38,701 nucleotides of DNA from an uncultured Bacilli bacterium (GCA_934162325.1 CAKPIH010000008.1:1-38701); one strand, 5' to 3'. Counted from the first letter of the stretch, positions 22,828 to 32,574 are shown. Program-made: numbers and translations. Notes: generated by a model from the letters alone, not told the origin.

Positions 22828-23181
22828 TTAATCCTTCTTCCCATTTTTTTCAACTCTTTCTTTTAATATTGAAACTTCTTGAACTAGAGTTTTAATTTTC
22901 TCATTTTGCATCGATATACTTGTTGTTATAATAAATGAAACATAAAATAGAAAGAAAAATCCCAACAAAAATATCATATTCGATGTTTCTTCAAATCCTG
23001 CTAATTTTGACAATTTAAATACTATGTTTGGAAAAATCACAACAATGGCCATAATAAAAACTAAAACCAACCAAAAACTAGCATATTTCATAGTCATTTT
23101 TTTTCTTTTAACTCTATTAACAATTAAAATTAATTGTAATATTAATAGTATTATCAAAGATAATTTTAAATTTATACTCAT
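22828..23181 (-). CDS. DUF2304 family membrane protein
   Basis: 117 residues with three helices, the typical MTMKYASFWLVLVFIMAIVV core and a charged coiled-coil tail (MQNEKIKTLVQEVSILKERVEK). DUF2304 proteins commonly sit directly after a DPM1/GtrB-like GT2, as here (4-nt ATGA overlap), and are thought to assist it; biochemical function unknown to me. Confidence 0.88.
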   Translation of the reverse strand: MSINLKLSLIILLILQLILIVNRVKRKKMTMKYASFWLVLVFIMAIVVIFPNIVFKLSKLAGFEETSNMIFLLGFFFLFYVSFIITTSISMQNEKIKTLVQEVSILKERVEKNGKKD

Positions 23182-23891
23182 TTTCTTCCTCCATTATTAA
23201 TACTTGTTATTATGATAGACAAGCATACACTAAACATATAATATATACTCTTAAGTGGTTTAATAGAAGATTCTCCAAATTCTCTTTCATGCATTTCTAC
23301 AGGTATTTCTTTAACATTTAGTCCTCTTTTAATAAGTTCTGTAGTTGATTCTGGTTCAGGATATTCTGTGGGATAGTGACTAGCAAATAATTTAATTACT
23401 TCCTTATCCGCTGCTCGAAATCCACTAGTTGGATCATATATTTTTTTCCCAGAACAAATTTTAATTAATAAAGATAGTATTTTAATTCCTAATCTTCTGG
23501 TTCCACTTGATTTAAATTTACTTAAGTTGCCTATAAACCTAGATCCAATAACAAAATTAGCTCCTTTATCTATTTCTTCTACTAACTCTTTAATATATTT
23601 TTCGTCATGCTGTCCATCACCATCAAATTGTATAGCAATATCATAATTGTTCTCTAATGCATATTTGTAACCTGTTTGAACAGCACCGCCAATACCTAAG
23701 TTATTTATTAAATTAATAACATTAAAATCATTCTTTTTACATATTTCTTTTGTTTTATCAGTACTACCATCATTTATAATTATGTAATCAACTACATCTT
23801 TTGAGCTATTATTATATTTTTTTAACTTGTTTATTGTATTTTCAATATTTAATTCTTCATTATATGCTGGAATTATTATTAATGTCTTCAT
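23178..23891 (-). CDS. GT2 glycosyltransferase, polyprenyl-phosphate sugar synthase type
   Basis: 237 residues. IIPAYNEELNIENTINKL, IINDGSTDKTKEI, GIGGAVQTGYKYA and the metal-binding QFDGDGQHDEKYI are classic GT-A motifs of the DPM1/GtrB branch. The C-terminus has one weak membrane segment (YMFSVCLSIIITSI), not the two helices of GtrB. It probably makes an undecaprenyl-phosphate-linked hexose for the GT-C-like protein downstream. It is 19 nt after the tagA-like gene, in the same unit. Confidence 0.9.
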   Translation of the reverse strand: MKTLIIIPAYNEELNIENTINKLKKYNNSSKDVVDYIIINDGSTDKTKEICKKNDFNVINLINNLGIGGAVQTGYKYALENNYDIAIQFDGDGQHDEKYIKELVEEIDKGANFVIGSRFIGNLSKFKSSGTRRLGIKILSLLIKICSGKKIYDPTSGFRAADKEVIKLFASHYPTEYPEPESTTELIKRGLNVKEIPVEMHEREFGESSIKPLKSIYYMFSVCLSIIITSINNGGRK

Positions 23892-23910
23892 ATTCGTACT
23901 TCCTCATCTT

Positions 23911-24621
23911 CTATTTATATTTTTTCACTTTAAATAAAAACTTTACATTACTATCATAGAATCTTTTTAATCTTTTTGGTTCTTTTAATATTCTATATAG
24001 CCATTCTAAATTTAATTTAATAAATATTTTAGGTGCTCTTTTCTTATGACCACTTATTACATCAAAAGAGCCACCTACTCCCACAAATATTCCTTTATTA
24101 AATTGATTTAAATGTTTATATATCAATTTTTCTTGAAGTGGAATACCAAGAGCTACTAACACAATATCAGGTTTTGCTTTTGCTATTTTTTCAAACACCT
24201 TATCTTTATCTTTTTCATAACCATTTGATGCTCCAACTAATTTTAAATTTGGATAACTCTTTTCAATTACTTCTTTCATAGAATCAATTACTTCTTGTTT
24301 TGCCCCAAATAAATAAATTGACTTTTTTTGTTTATTTCCTAACTCTAATAGTTTATTTGCGATATCAATACCAGTAATTCTTTCTTTGATGTCATAATTA
24401 ATCATTCTAGCGGCTTTTACTATTCCAATACCATCCGGTATCAAGATAGTCTCTTTATCTAAAAGTAACTTCTTCATTTCATCATCTTTCTCACTCATCA
24501 TAAAAGTTTCTGGATTAGCAGTTACAATAAATGTTTTTTTATCTTCTTCTAAATTTTTTTTCAATATCTTATGAAATGATTCTTCACTCTTATTGTATAG
24601 TTTGTCAAATAATTCTTTCAT
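23911..24621 (-). CDS. tagA: WecG/TagA/CpsF family N-acetylmannosaminyltransferase
   Basis: 236 residues of family GT26. Seen: ETILIPDGIGIVKAARM, ERITGIDIANKLLELG, SIYLFGAKQEVI, KPDIVLVALGIPLQEKLI and VGGSFDVISGHKKRAPK. The C-terminal WLYRILKEPKRLKRF is the basic amphipathic membrane-association tail. The enzyme adds ManNAc from UDP-ManNAc to lipid-linked GlcNAc; with the epimerase and TagO-like protein it completes the teichoic acid linkage disaccharide. Confidence 0.92.
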   Translation of the reverse strand: MKELFDKLYNKSEESFHKILKKNLEEDKKTFIVTANPETFMMSEKDDEMKKLLLDKETILIPDGIGIVKAARMINYDIKERITGIDIANKLLELGNKQKKSIYLFGAKQEVIDSMKEVIEKSYPNLKLVGASNGYEKDKDKVFEKIAKAKPDIVLVALGIPLQEKLIYKHLNQFNKGIFVGVGGSFDVISGHKKRAPKIFIKLNLEWLYRILKEPKRLKRFYDSNVKFLFKVKKYK

Positions 24622-24648
24622 TGTTACCTCCTATATGTATACAAGTTA

Positions 24649-24654
24649 ATTATA
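24649..24654 (-). promoter_or_regulatory. Internal extended -10 promoter before the tagA-like gene
   Basis: The minus strand reads TGATATAAT right after the terminator at 24671-24694. It would restart transcription for tagA and the genes downstream. Confidence 0.4.
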
Positions 24655-24670
24655 TCAAAAAAAAAGAGAA

Positions 24671-24694
24671 AAAAAAAGAGAAAAACTCTTTTTT
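24671..24694 (-). terminator. Terminator splitting the glycan cluster
   Basis: On the minus strand AAAAAAGAG pairs with CTCTTTTTT, followed by a long T/C-rich run, about 40 nt after the stop of the fusion gene. Confidence 0.65.
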
Positions 24695-24736
24695 ACTGCA
24701 TAAATACCTTCTTTTTGAGTTATATAATTAACATTT

Positions 24737-27193
24737 TTATTTTTTCTTAAACTTGTTTTTTATAATATTACCAAATTTTGAATAAACAGGCTTCATATCT
24801 TTTATATTTGTTATATATAAACACTTACATGAAAGAGCTTGAAAAATCCATTTAATCAATGAAACTTTTTTTGTTTTAACTCTATCATAATAATCCGTAT
24901 CTTCTGCCATTGCCTTAAATGGTTTAAATTTTTTTAATTTATCTTTAGGCAATTTATGACTTAACATTGCTTCTGACCATAATATAGGTAAATTCATTCC
25001 TGCAACAGTAGAAGAATATCCCCATGTTGAATTTCTTAAATTTACCTCAAGGAAGTACAATTCATCATTCTCATCTACTAAAAATTCAACCTCACAAATA
25101 CCCTCAAACTTAATGTGTTCAAAAATTTTATCTAATTTTTTTTCTAACTCTTTATTTTCAAAGTTTTTTATAATCATATAATTACCAAAAGCATTATCAA
25201 TTATACTTAAATAATTTAATGCAAATGCATAAAAAACATCTTTACCGTTATTAATGCTAAATCCATTAACAGCAAACTCATTCTTTTTCTTGATAAATTT
25301 TTGTACCAATATTTCTTTACTATCAATTTTGTTTAGAGCATTCTTTAATTCTTTTTTATTATTGCATATAATACTATCTGCCTTCCAATTATCTTTAGTT
25401 GATATTATGGCTTTTGTTATACATGGATATTCTATATCATCAGGAATTTCCTTTGTATTTAGCTTCCATGTTTTTATAATATTAAGTCCACATTTTTCTG
25501 CTACTTTAATTATATTTTCTTTATTCATATATTTAGTTACTTCACCTTGTTTACCGGCGTTGTAAAATATAAATTTGTCTTTTAACTCATCATATTTCAA
25601 ATCTAAATAACTTGTTATAGTATCATCAGAAGTGTATATAAATGGTTTTAATTCTTCTTGTCCATACTCTTTCATTAATACTTCATATCCATCATCTATT
25701 GTATCTACTATATACAACTTACCAATATATTTGCTTTTGGAAGCTAATTGATATTTACCTCTTTTGACAATAACAACTGGTTTTATTCCAGCCTCACCTA
25801 AGCTCCTTATTATTCCAAGAGGATTATAGTGTTCTTGACAAAATACTATATATTTTCTTTTATTAGTGTCATTTGTTTTCATTTTTAATTTTACATCTCC
25901 TTTAATTTTATCATCCTTTATATTCATAGTTATTATTAAGTAGAATATTGTCATTAATACTGCTAATTCAAAAACATTATAGAACATGCATACTAATAGT
26001 AACAGAAAAATGGTCATCAATTTATAGATACTGCGCTTATATTCATAAAGCATTCCAATAATAAACATTAAAAATAGTATTGTTCCAACTAATCCACTTT
26101 CAACTATTATTGCTATGTATTGATTGTCTGAATAAAAGTCATCTGCTAAATTATATTCTTTATATAATTTAGGAGTTACCACGCTACTACCAGCAGTACC
26201 ATATGTTGCCAAGCCCGTTCCCAATATTGGTTCTGTTTTCCATATTTTAAAGCCTAGTATAATATTATATAGTCTACCTTCTTTCATTGAATAAAATACT
26301 TCATCGTTTTCTAGTATGTTCCATCTTGAATTTTGTTTTGTTGGATCAGTTTGAATATTTTCAAAATGTCCACCATTCTTTTCAACAAAACGTTTATAAG
26401 TATCACTATTTAAAAACGATTTATTTGCATAAAGACATACCTCATAAAGACCAAATGTTAATATAAATATTGCAAAAATTCTTATAATTGTTTTTCGATC
26501 TTTGTTTTTTATCAAATTAACAAACCAGTAAATTAATACTATTACTAATGCTATTTGCGAACTTCTTGATTGAGTTAAAATTATTCCAAGAAAAATTAAT
26601 GCCAACAAAAATATCCAATTTTTATTTTTTAAATCTTTATATAAATAAATAAACAGAGCAATTACCATAACCGCAAAGTACCCAAATGTATTTGGACTAT
26701 GAAGCAAAGTATACATTCTTGATAAGTTAGATATATATTTTATTCCTATAAGCCATTGATATGGGAAGAAAAAGCATTTGCTTGTAATATATTCTCCTAT
26801 TCCAAGTATAGTTAAAATAGATAGAGCTATCATAAGTACCTTTAGACAGTTTTTATAAAAATCAATTTTATAATTTGTATTTCTAAACATATAATATAAT
26901 AAATACATCGTAGCAAAAGTCCTTATATGTAATAAAACTGCTAATAAAGATACATTGTTAATAATACTACTTAAAAGTCCTACTAATAAAAATAAAATAT
27001 AAAAGTAGTCATAAATCTTGAGTTTAAATCTAAATTTATTTTTAATAGAAAACCAAAGAAACATACCAATAATCATTATATCTGGAATAAACTTTAAATA
27101 TATATTATCATATATTCCTATTATTTCTCTAAAAGGCATAAAAACAAGTAAAAAATATATTACATATTTAAAAACTTTATCAAATTTATTCAC
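24737..27193 (-). CDS. Fusion: O-antigen ligase/polymerase-like membrane domain + cytoplasmic ATP-grasp domain
   Basis: 818 residues in one frame. Residues 1-430 are polytopic (about 11-12 helices) with the Wzy/WaaL-type phrases LLHSPNTFGYFAVMV, LTQSRSSQIAL and ILGTGLATYG before a large outside loop. From Met438 (MKTNDTNKRKYIVFC) to the end is an ATP-grasp ligase: preATP fold to about 560, then IKTWKLNT...YPCITKAI, ILVQKFIKKKNEFAVNGF, and the Mg-binding EVEFLVDENDELYFLEVNLRN. An AAAGGAGAT lies 12 nt before the Met438 codon (ATG at 25882), so a separate ATP-grasp protein may also be made. ATP-grasp enzymes join carboxyls to amines or thiols, suggesting amino-acid decoration of a glycan. I do not know this combination as a standard family. 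Confidence 0.85.
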   Translation of the reverse strand: MNKFDKVFKYVIYFLLVFMPFREIIGIYDNIYLKFIPDIMIIGMFLWFSIKNKFRFKLKIYDYFYILFLLVGLLSSIINNVSLLAVLLHIRTFATMYLLYYMFRNTNYKIDFYKNCLKVLMIALSILTILGIGEYITSKCFFFPYQWLIGIKYISNLSRMYTLLHSPNTFGYFAVMVIALFIYLYKDLKNKNWIFLLALIFLGIILTQSRSSQIALVIVLIYWFVNLIKNKDRKTIIRIFAIFILTFGLYEVCLYANKSFLNSDTYKRFVEKNGGHFENIQTDPTKQNSRWNILENDEVFYSMKEGRLYNIILGFKIWKTEPILGTGLATYGTAGSSVVTPKLYKEYNLADDFYSDNQYIAIIVESGLVGTILFLMFIIGMLYEYKRSIYKLMTIFLLLLVCMFYNVFELAVLMTIFYLIITMNIKDDKIKGDVKLKMKTNDTNKRKYIVFCQEHYNPLGIIRSLGEAGIKPVVIVKRGKYQLASKSKYIGKLYIVDTIDDGYEVLMKEYGQEELKPFIYTSDDTITSYLDLKYDELKDKFIFYNAGKQGEVTKYMNKENIIKVAEKCGLNIIKTWKLNTKEIPDDIEYPCITKAIISTKDNWKADSIICNNKKELKNALNKIDSKEILVQKFIKKKNEFAVNGFSINNGKDVFYAFALNYLSIIDNAFGNYMIIKNFENKELEKKLDKIFEHIKFEGICEVEFLVDENDELYFLEVNLRNSTWGYSSTVAGMNLPILWSEAMLSHKLPKDKLKKFKPFKAMAEDTDYYDRVKTKKVSLIKWIFQALSCKCLYITNIKDMKPVYSKFGNIIKNKFKKK

Positions 27194-28710
27194 AGCATAT
27201 CAACTTCCTTCTTTTTTAATTTATATTTTCTTTTTGTCTTAACAATTTTTTGAATCACTCTACCGAAAAATATACAGACATTGTCAATTATACCATTTAT
27301 TATTTTAAATGTAAACATTCTTATTTTTATTTGATCAACAATTTTGTCATTATATAATAGTTTTATTGTATTTTTTTCATTAACCAATTTGAAGTTTTCA
27401 CTATTCAAATTGGTACTATACGAAACATTCCAATTTTTTTCATAATTATATATAAAATTATCATTATAAGAAAGTTTGGCATAATAAAGCATATCCTCAT
27501 TTTCTAATACTTCTAATTCACCTATTTCTATATTTTGTTTGTTATTAGTATACAATGTAATTGATAATTTATTAATATCACTAAGATTTAAATTATATAG
27601 AGAATATATTTGGTTTGAATACTGAAAAGAACATTCCCTATCATTTATAATTATTTTAGTTATCTTGGCACTATTTAATGAAGTATAAATATTAATACAA
27701 TTAACATTTACCTTTTTCTTAAAACTTATATCAATTCTTTTTAATTTGTCATCATTATCAATAACTGTATATCCACTATCAAATAATTTATCTTTATTTG
27801 TTATATCAGAAGTGTCATAGAGCATAAAATCGCATAAATATTTATAACAACCTGATGATACTTTGATTTCGCTATTATTTAATAGATTCCCAGTATTTCT
27901 TATAAAAAATATCATATCCGAATTAACTACAGATTTAATTCTATTAAAAATATACTGACTGTGGTGTTGTAATAATCCCTTGAAATAAATATTATTTATT
28001 AAAAGACTTGTTGTAGCTCGCTTAGATTGATATAATCTTACTCTTTTATTCCAATCATAATAAGGATTTTCTATTTTTCTCATTATTGACATTGGATTTG
28101 GATCATTATAATCTACTTGTCCATTATATGAATTATTATATGCAAAAGCTTTTAAAACAATAGGCTTATTTTGAGATGTTTTTAAGTATTTACCAATTGC
28201 CATCTCTAATGCTAAGGATAGCGCACGATGATCACAATGGTTATCGTAGTCTATACCAATTATTATATCGGGGTTTTCATCAATTATAACATCTAGAAGA
28301 TCATTTGCGAAATTTTCTTTGTTAAAAGTGGCATGTTCATTGTATTTATTAAAATGATATTCTTTGCCATGTGGTAAATATGTAGCACTAATCCCACTAT
28401 GTGAAATCCATTTAGCATTCTCATTATATAAATGATTTTTATTTTCTGGTGCTTGATCTGAATAACCTAAAAAGATTATGTTGTCACTCTCAATATTTAC
28501 TACTTTTAAACTTTTTATAGCTTCTTTGATACGATATTCTGCATCTACCGAATAATCACCATTTGTACTATAAACAATCTTAACTTTACCACCAATTTTT
28601 TTTATATTGTCAATCATTCCATAAACTGTATTTAATTCATCATCTTGATGAGGTAAAAATATTACAGTTTTCTTTTTCTTAAAATATTCATAATTAAACA
28701 TCATTACCAT
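27190..28710 (-). CDS. PIG-L family deacetylase with a C-terminal carbohydrate-binding-like region
   Basis: 506 residues. The zinc site is seen as LPHQDDE (His21, Asp23/Asp24) and DNHCDHRALS; MSHR/LmbE-like enzymes of this family deacetylate GlcNAc-type sugars. Residues about 260-430 look like a beta-sandwich (TVIDNDDKLKRIDISF...VNCINIYTSLNSAKITKI), similar to discoidin/F5-8 modules, which would recognise the glycan. No signal peptide, so it is probably cytoplasmic. Several Met codons are clustered at the start (MVMMF); AAAGGA suits the first or third. It overlaps the flippase gene by 17 nt and the next gene by 4 nt. Confidence 0.85.
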   Translation of the reverse strand: MVMMFNYEYFKKKKTVIFLPHQDDELNTVYGMIDNIKKIGGKVKIVYSTNGDYSVDAEYRIKEAIKSLKVVNIESDNIIFLGYSDQAPENKNHLYNENAKWISHSGISATYLPHGKEYHFNKYNEHATFNKENFANDLLDVIIDENPDIIIGIDYDNHCDHRALSLALEMAIGKYLKTSQNKPIVLKAFAYNNSYNGQVDYNDPNPMSIMRKIENPYYDWNKRVRLYQSKRATTSLLINNIYFKGLLQHHSQYIFNRIKSVVNSDMIFFIRNTGNLLNNSEIKVSSGCYKYLCDFMLYDTSDITNKDKLFDSGYTVIDNDDKLKRIDISFKKKVNVNCINIYTSLNSAKITKIIINDRECSFQYSNQIYSLYNLNLSDINKLSITLYTNNKQNIEIGELEVLENEDMLYYAKLSYNDNFIYNYEKNWNVSYSTNLNSENFKLVNEKNTIKLLYNDKIVDQIKIRMFTFKIINGIIDNVCIFFGRVIQKIVKTKRKYKLKKKEVDML

Positions 28711-30025
28711 CTATTTCCTTTTTTATCATATATTTTTTTGCATGAATAACAATTAAAATTTGAACAGCGTAGCTCATAACAATAGCTATCATTCCAAAAT
28801 GCTTAGTTAAAGTTAATGCCAATATTAAATATACAACATTTGCAATTAAACAAATTATAAAACCTTCTTTAACTTTTCCTAACGCAGTAAAATATGGATG
28901 AATTGTAGTGTATGATAATGCATATGTATGAATAATTAAATAGATAAATAGTATATACCAATATTGTGAGAATATTTCACCAAAAATAATATTTAGCCAT
29001 ATTGGCGAACTAAGTCCCACTACAATAATCAATGGAATAAAATATTTATATACTGCATTTCTAATTTTTATAACTGCATCATAACCTCTTTTATATTCTC
29101 CCTTTGCCACTAATGTTGAAAATTGTGGAAAAATAGCTTGATAAATTGGTGCTGCTAATTTTGATAGAACAGATATTATCTGTTTGAAAACTTTAAATAC
29201 CGTTACTAATTCTAATTTTAACGCTGAAACAACAAACACATCCAAGTACAAAACAGGAATGTCAACAGCATCTCCTAGAGTACACCATATTGTATACTTT
29301 ATAAATTGTCCTTTATTTTCTGGTATTTTAGATTTTAATAAACGACGAATTCCCCACTTTTTGTGTATTATTGTCAAAAACATTATTACTAAAATTAAAT
29401 GCGAAATTATATCTGTAGCTACATAAATTATAACTGCAGTAATTAATGATAATTTAGAAGTCATACATAATATAAATAATAATACCGCCAATTTAATAAT
29501 AGCAGAAACTATTTTTTGAATGGCAACCAAATTAAATTTATTTTCTAATCTTAACACTGCTATTGGAGTACCGGAAAAATGAAAGTAAATCTCTGCAGTA
29601 AATATTTGGCAGCAAAGTATTAGTTCATTACTCCAGTTAAATATACTTCCTATAAGTGGAGCGATAAAGAGACTTATCAAGCCACATAAAATTGCTGTTG
29701 ATATATCTAGAATTGATCCCAATTTAATAAACTCTAAATATTTATCAATTTTATTTTTAACCCTCATCTCTTCACCAAATTTTATAACACTTTGCCAACT
29801 TTGCAAGTTAATTATCAAATCCAAAATTGACATGTATGACTGCGCTAAAACTAAAATTGCATATTCGTCATTTCCTAATAACTTAATTAATAAAAATACT
29901 ACAAAAAGATTAATAACTGAAGATCCTCCTTCACCTATTATGGCGTAAAAGGAGTTTTTAAATAATTTTCTCCAAAAATCATTGCTTTTAATTTTCATAA
30001 GAATATCTTTTACTTTTTTCTTCAT
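28694..30025 (-). CDS. Polysaccharide flippase (Wzx/MATE-type, MVF superfamily)
   Basis: 443 residues with about 12-14 membrane helices. NSFYAIIGEGGSSVINLFVVFLLIKLLGNDEYAIL is arranged as in polysaccharide exporters (first fragment FYAIIGEGGSSVINLF), followed by regularly spaced helices and a middle segment ISVLSKLAAPIYQAIFPQFS typical of the family. It would move lipid-linked repeat units to the outer face of the membrane. It begins with an ATGA overlap with the Stealth gene. Confidence 0.88.
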   Translation of the reverse strand: MKKKVKDILMKIKSNDFWRKLFKNSFYAIIGEGGSSVINLFVVFLLIKLLGNDEYAILVLAQSYMSILDLIINLQSWQSVIKFGEEMRVKNKIDKYLEFIKLGSILDISTAILCGLISLFIAPLIGSIFNWSNELILCCQIFTAEIYFHFSGTPIAVLRLENKFNLVAIQKIVSAIIKLAVLLFILCMTSKLSLITAVIIYVATDIISHLILVIMFLTIIHKKWGIRRLLKSKIPENKGQFIKYTIWCTLGDAVDIPVLYLDVFVVSALKLELVTVFKVFKQIISVLSKLAAPIYQAIFPQFSTLVAKGEYKRGYDAVIKIRNAVYKYFIPLIIVVGLSSPIWLNIIFGEIFSQYWYILFIYLIIHTYALSYTTIHPYFTALGKVKEGFIICLIANVVYLILALTLTKHFGMIAIVMSYAVQILIVIHAKKYMIKKEIDGNDV

Positions 30026-31041
30026 ATGGTATCACTCTTTTCAAATGAACATTTATCTGGCAAAATAAAAGATAATGCTTCATTAATTTCATGTTTACTC
30101 TTATCAAAATCTTTAATATTTATCCCATCATTTAAACAAACCATCTTAAATCTTTGTTTTTTTATATCATCAATAATTCTATCATTGTTATCAGTAATTT
30201 CATAAAATTTTCCAAAATTTGGATTACGAGGATAAAACTCATTTTTGCAAAGTTGCCAATATCTCATCAACCATTGATTGACATTAGTAAAATTATCTCT
30301 CAAATGACACAAACAAGTCTTATCTAATACTTTATCATACTTTTGCCACACCTCACAAAAGGTTGATTTAAGGAATGAATTAGGTAAATGGCCATTATAA
30401 AATCCAGGGAATTTTCCCCAAGGAATTAATGAAAAATTTCGTATTAAATTAGATCCATATCTAACATTATACCACTTGAACATGGCTTCTTTTATTGTCA
30501 ATCTTTTATTAAACTCTTCATTGATTACTGTTAGATTATTAACTGAAACATTACTAAAGTTATCATATCCAAAAGGTATAATTGGATTTAAAATTCCACA
30601 ATCACAAGGGAGACCATTTTTAAAAAACATATTTTCACTCATATAATCAATAACAAATGTATCATCATTAAAGTAAATAAACTTTTCACTTAAGCCTTTT
30701 ATTCTATGAATATTTAGTTCTATTGTATGTGAATTGAAAGTTGGCAAATATTCACTTGGAATATAATCTTTATGATTAATTATTTTAAGTTTAGGATTAT
30801 CGACATTTAACCATTTAGGCAAATGGCCCCAAGTTATAAAGAAAACATTATTAACCCAAGGCATAAACTTTTCAATTCCACGAAATATATATTGCAAATT
30901 ATCCCAATCACGAAAACGAGAATTATTATTTAATTTTTCATCTTTTTTTTGCGTATATTTATTTTTTTCTTTTAACCATTCTATATCATTTCCATCTACC
31001 CAAGGAATTACAATATCTATTTTATTTTTCAAAAAAATCAC
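30022..31041 (-). CDS. Stealth family sugar-phosphate transferase
   Basis: 339 residues. Conserved regions are recognisable: CR1 KIDIVIPWVDGND at the N-terminus, CR2 SRFRDWDNLQYIFRGIEKFMPW through FITWGHLPKWL and LPTFNSHTIELNIHRI, then FIYFNDDTFV, and a CR3/CR4-like HLRDNFTNVNQWL. Stealth proteins transfer hexose-1-phosphate to make phosphodiester-linked polymers, e.g. capsules and teichoic-like glycans. This implies a phosphate-containing polymer from this cluster. Confidence 0.92.
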   Translation of the reverse strand: MIFLKNKIDIVIPWVDGNDIEWLKEKNKYTQKKDEKLNNNSRFRDWDNLQYIFRGIEKFMPWVNNVFFITWGHLPKWLNVDNPKLKIINHKDYIPSEYLPTFNSHTIELNIHRIKGLSEKFIYFNDDTFVIDYMSENMFFKNGLPCDCGILNPIIPFGYDNFSNVSVNNLTVINEEFNKRLTIKEAMFKWYNVRYGSNLIRNFSLIPWGKFPGFYNGHLPNSFLKSTFCEVWQKYDKVLDKTCLCHLRDNFTNVNQWLMRYWQLCKNEFYPRNPNFGKFYEITDNNDRIIDDIKKQRFKMVCLNDGINIKDFDKSKHEINEALSFILPDKCSFEKSDTI

Positions 31042-31054
31042 TTCCTCTACTTAA

Positions 31055-32146
31055 TTATTTACTATTTGTAACATCGAATAAATTATCTAACTTTTCTCTA
31101 ATACTATTATTATAATCTTTTAAATCATCGAACTTTTTACTTTTATTATTTTTTTTGTATTTTTCCAAATACAGTAAAGTGTCATCTACACCTTTAATTG
31201 GTGGACAATATTTTTCTAAGTGTTTAGGTATTAATACATCAAGTCCAACACTTTTTGCTTCTAATATAACCATACCTTGTCCCTCGTATCTACTAGAAAG
31301 ATAAAATAAATCCATCTCTTTTAAATATTTAAAAGGATTTTTTTGATTACCTAAAAAAGTAACATAATTTTCTAAATCCAATTTTTTTGTTTCTTCAATA
31401 AGTTTTTCTTTATCTTCACCATCACCTATAATATATAAATGAAAATCTTTTCTTTCAAGACTAAGTTGTTTGATATTATTAAGCATGATATCAATTCCTT
31501 TTTGATGACATAATCTTCCTACAGTTACAATATTTACTTTTTCTTTTTCAACTTTTATATCACAATCTTCTTTAAGTTTATTAGCAATTTCTTTTGTATC
31601 AATATAATTTGGTATGACTAAATATTCTTTGTTTGCATTTTTTTCTTTGTTAATATTTTTAAATGAATCCAATGCGCCTTGAGAGACTGCACAATATGTG
31701 TCAAAATAATCATACTTTCTTTTGAAAAAGAAATGTAAAATTCTATATTTATATTCCTCTCTTATTTTTATTGGTATATCATTATGGATCCAAATTGCTT
31801 TCTTTTTACTATTACATTTAAGTGCACCTATAGCGGTATGCATTTGATAACTATCGAAATCAATCGCTAAATCATATTCTTTTTTCAAAATATTTGGCTG
31901 ATATACCTTATATACAATATTAAATGGAACAAATTTTAAAATTGGTGAAACCTTATTAAACTCTATTATGTTGGCATTTTTATTTATATCAAAAAAGTTA
32001 TTTTTGCAGTCCGCTACATAAACATCAATATTCCATTTACTATAGTCATTATTATTTAATAAATTTATTAAAGATTTTTGTATTCCACCTACATTAAAAT
32101 TATCAACAAAAATTGCAATATTTTTTTTTGCTTCTGCTTTTTTCAT
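31055..32146 (-). CDS. Glycosyltransferase family 4
   Basis: 363 residues from MKKAEAKKNIAIFVDNF at 32146; the SD GAGGAG is 7 nt upstream, whereas the open frame to 32167 starts before it. GT-B fold: FNVGGIQKSLINLLNN at the acceptor side, VNIVTVGRLCHQKGIDIML at the start of the donor domain, and MDLFYLSSRYEGQGMVILEAKSVG with the E-x7-E nucleotide-sugar motif. Donor and acceptor unknown. It is the first gene of the glycan cluster. Confidence 0.93.
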   Translation of the reverse strand: MKKAEAKKNIAIFVDNFNVGGIQKSLINLLNNNDYSKWNIDVYVADCKNNFFDINKNANIIEFNKVSPILKFVPFNIVYKVYQPNILKKEYDLAIDFDSYQMHTAIGALKCNSKKKAIWIHNDIPIKIREEYKYRILHFFFKRKYDYFDTYCAVSQGALDSFKNINKEKNANKEYLVIPNYIDTKEIANKLKEDCDIKVEKEKVNIVTVGRLCHQKGIDIMLNNIKQLSLERKDFHLYIIGDGEDKEKLIEETKKLDLENYVTFLGNQKNPFKYLKEMDLFYLSSRYEGQGMVILEAKSVGLDVLIPKHLEKYCPPIKGVDDTLLYLEKYKKNNKSKKFDDLKDYNNSIREKLDNLFDVTNSK

Positions 32147-32236
32147 TTCATCACTCCTCACTTTCATTAATTTAATGTATTATTATTATCTTAAAATTTA
32201 TATGATACATTATTAGTTTTTCCTTTTACTGTTTTA

Positions 32237-32242
32237 ATTATA
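32237..32242 (-). promoter_or_regulatory. Extended -10 promoter of the glycan cluster
   Basis: The minus strand reads TGATATAAT about 90 nt before the GT4 start. No good -35. In the gene-free stretch 32147-32574 I see only this promoter and the acyltransferase terminator; the rest is AT-rich with no convincing ORF or structured RNA. Confidence 0.45.
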
Positions 32243-32507
32243 TCATACAACATAGAAAAAATAAAGTTGTGTTCCCTAATGGCTACCATTTTTTATTATT
32301 TTGCTCATTACTCTTTTGAAAATATAATTTTTACTCTTGATTTTAAGGTATCATATACACAAAAATTATAACATATTTCGTTCCCTTAGTCTAGTTTAAA
32401 ATCAACTTTTAAGAACTTTACATTTTTTTAAATATAAATATTTTTGTAAATAATTTATTTTACATTGTACAAGATATTACTAATATTTTTATCTTATTTA
32501 ACTCTAC

Positions 32508-32540
32508 AAAAATAAAAATTATTATAGTTTTTTCTATAAC
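32508..32540 (-). terminator. Terminator of the acyltransferase gene
   Basis: Minus strand TTATAG/CTATAA stem around A6, then TAATTTTTATTTTT, about 35 nt after the stop codon. Confidence 0.55.
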
Positions 32541-32574
32541 AATTTTAGTTAATAGTAAATATTTAACATTAATT

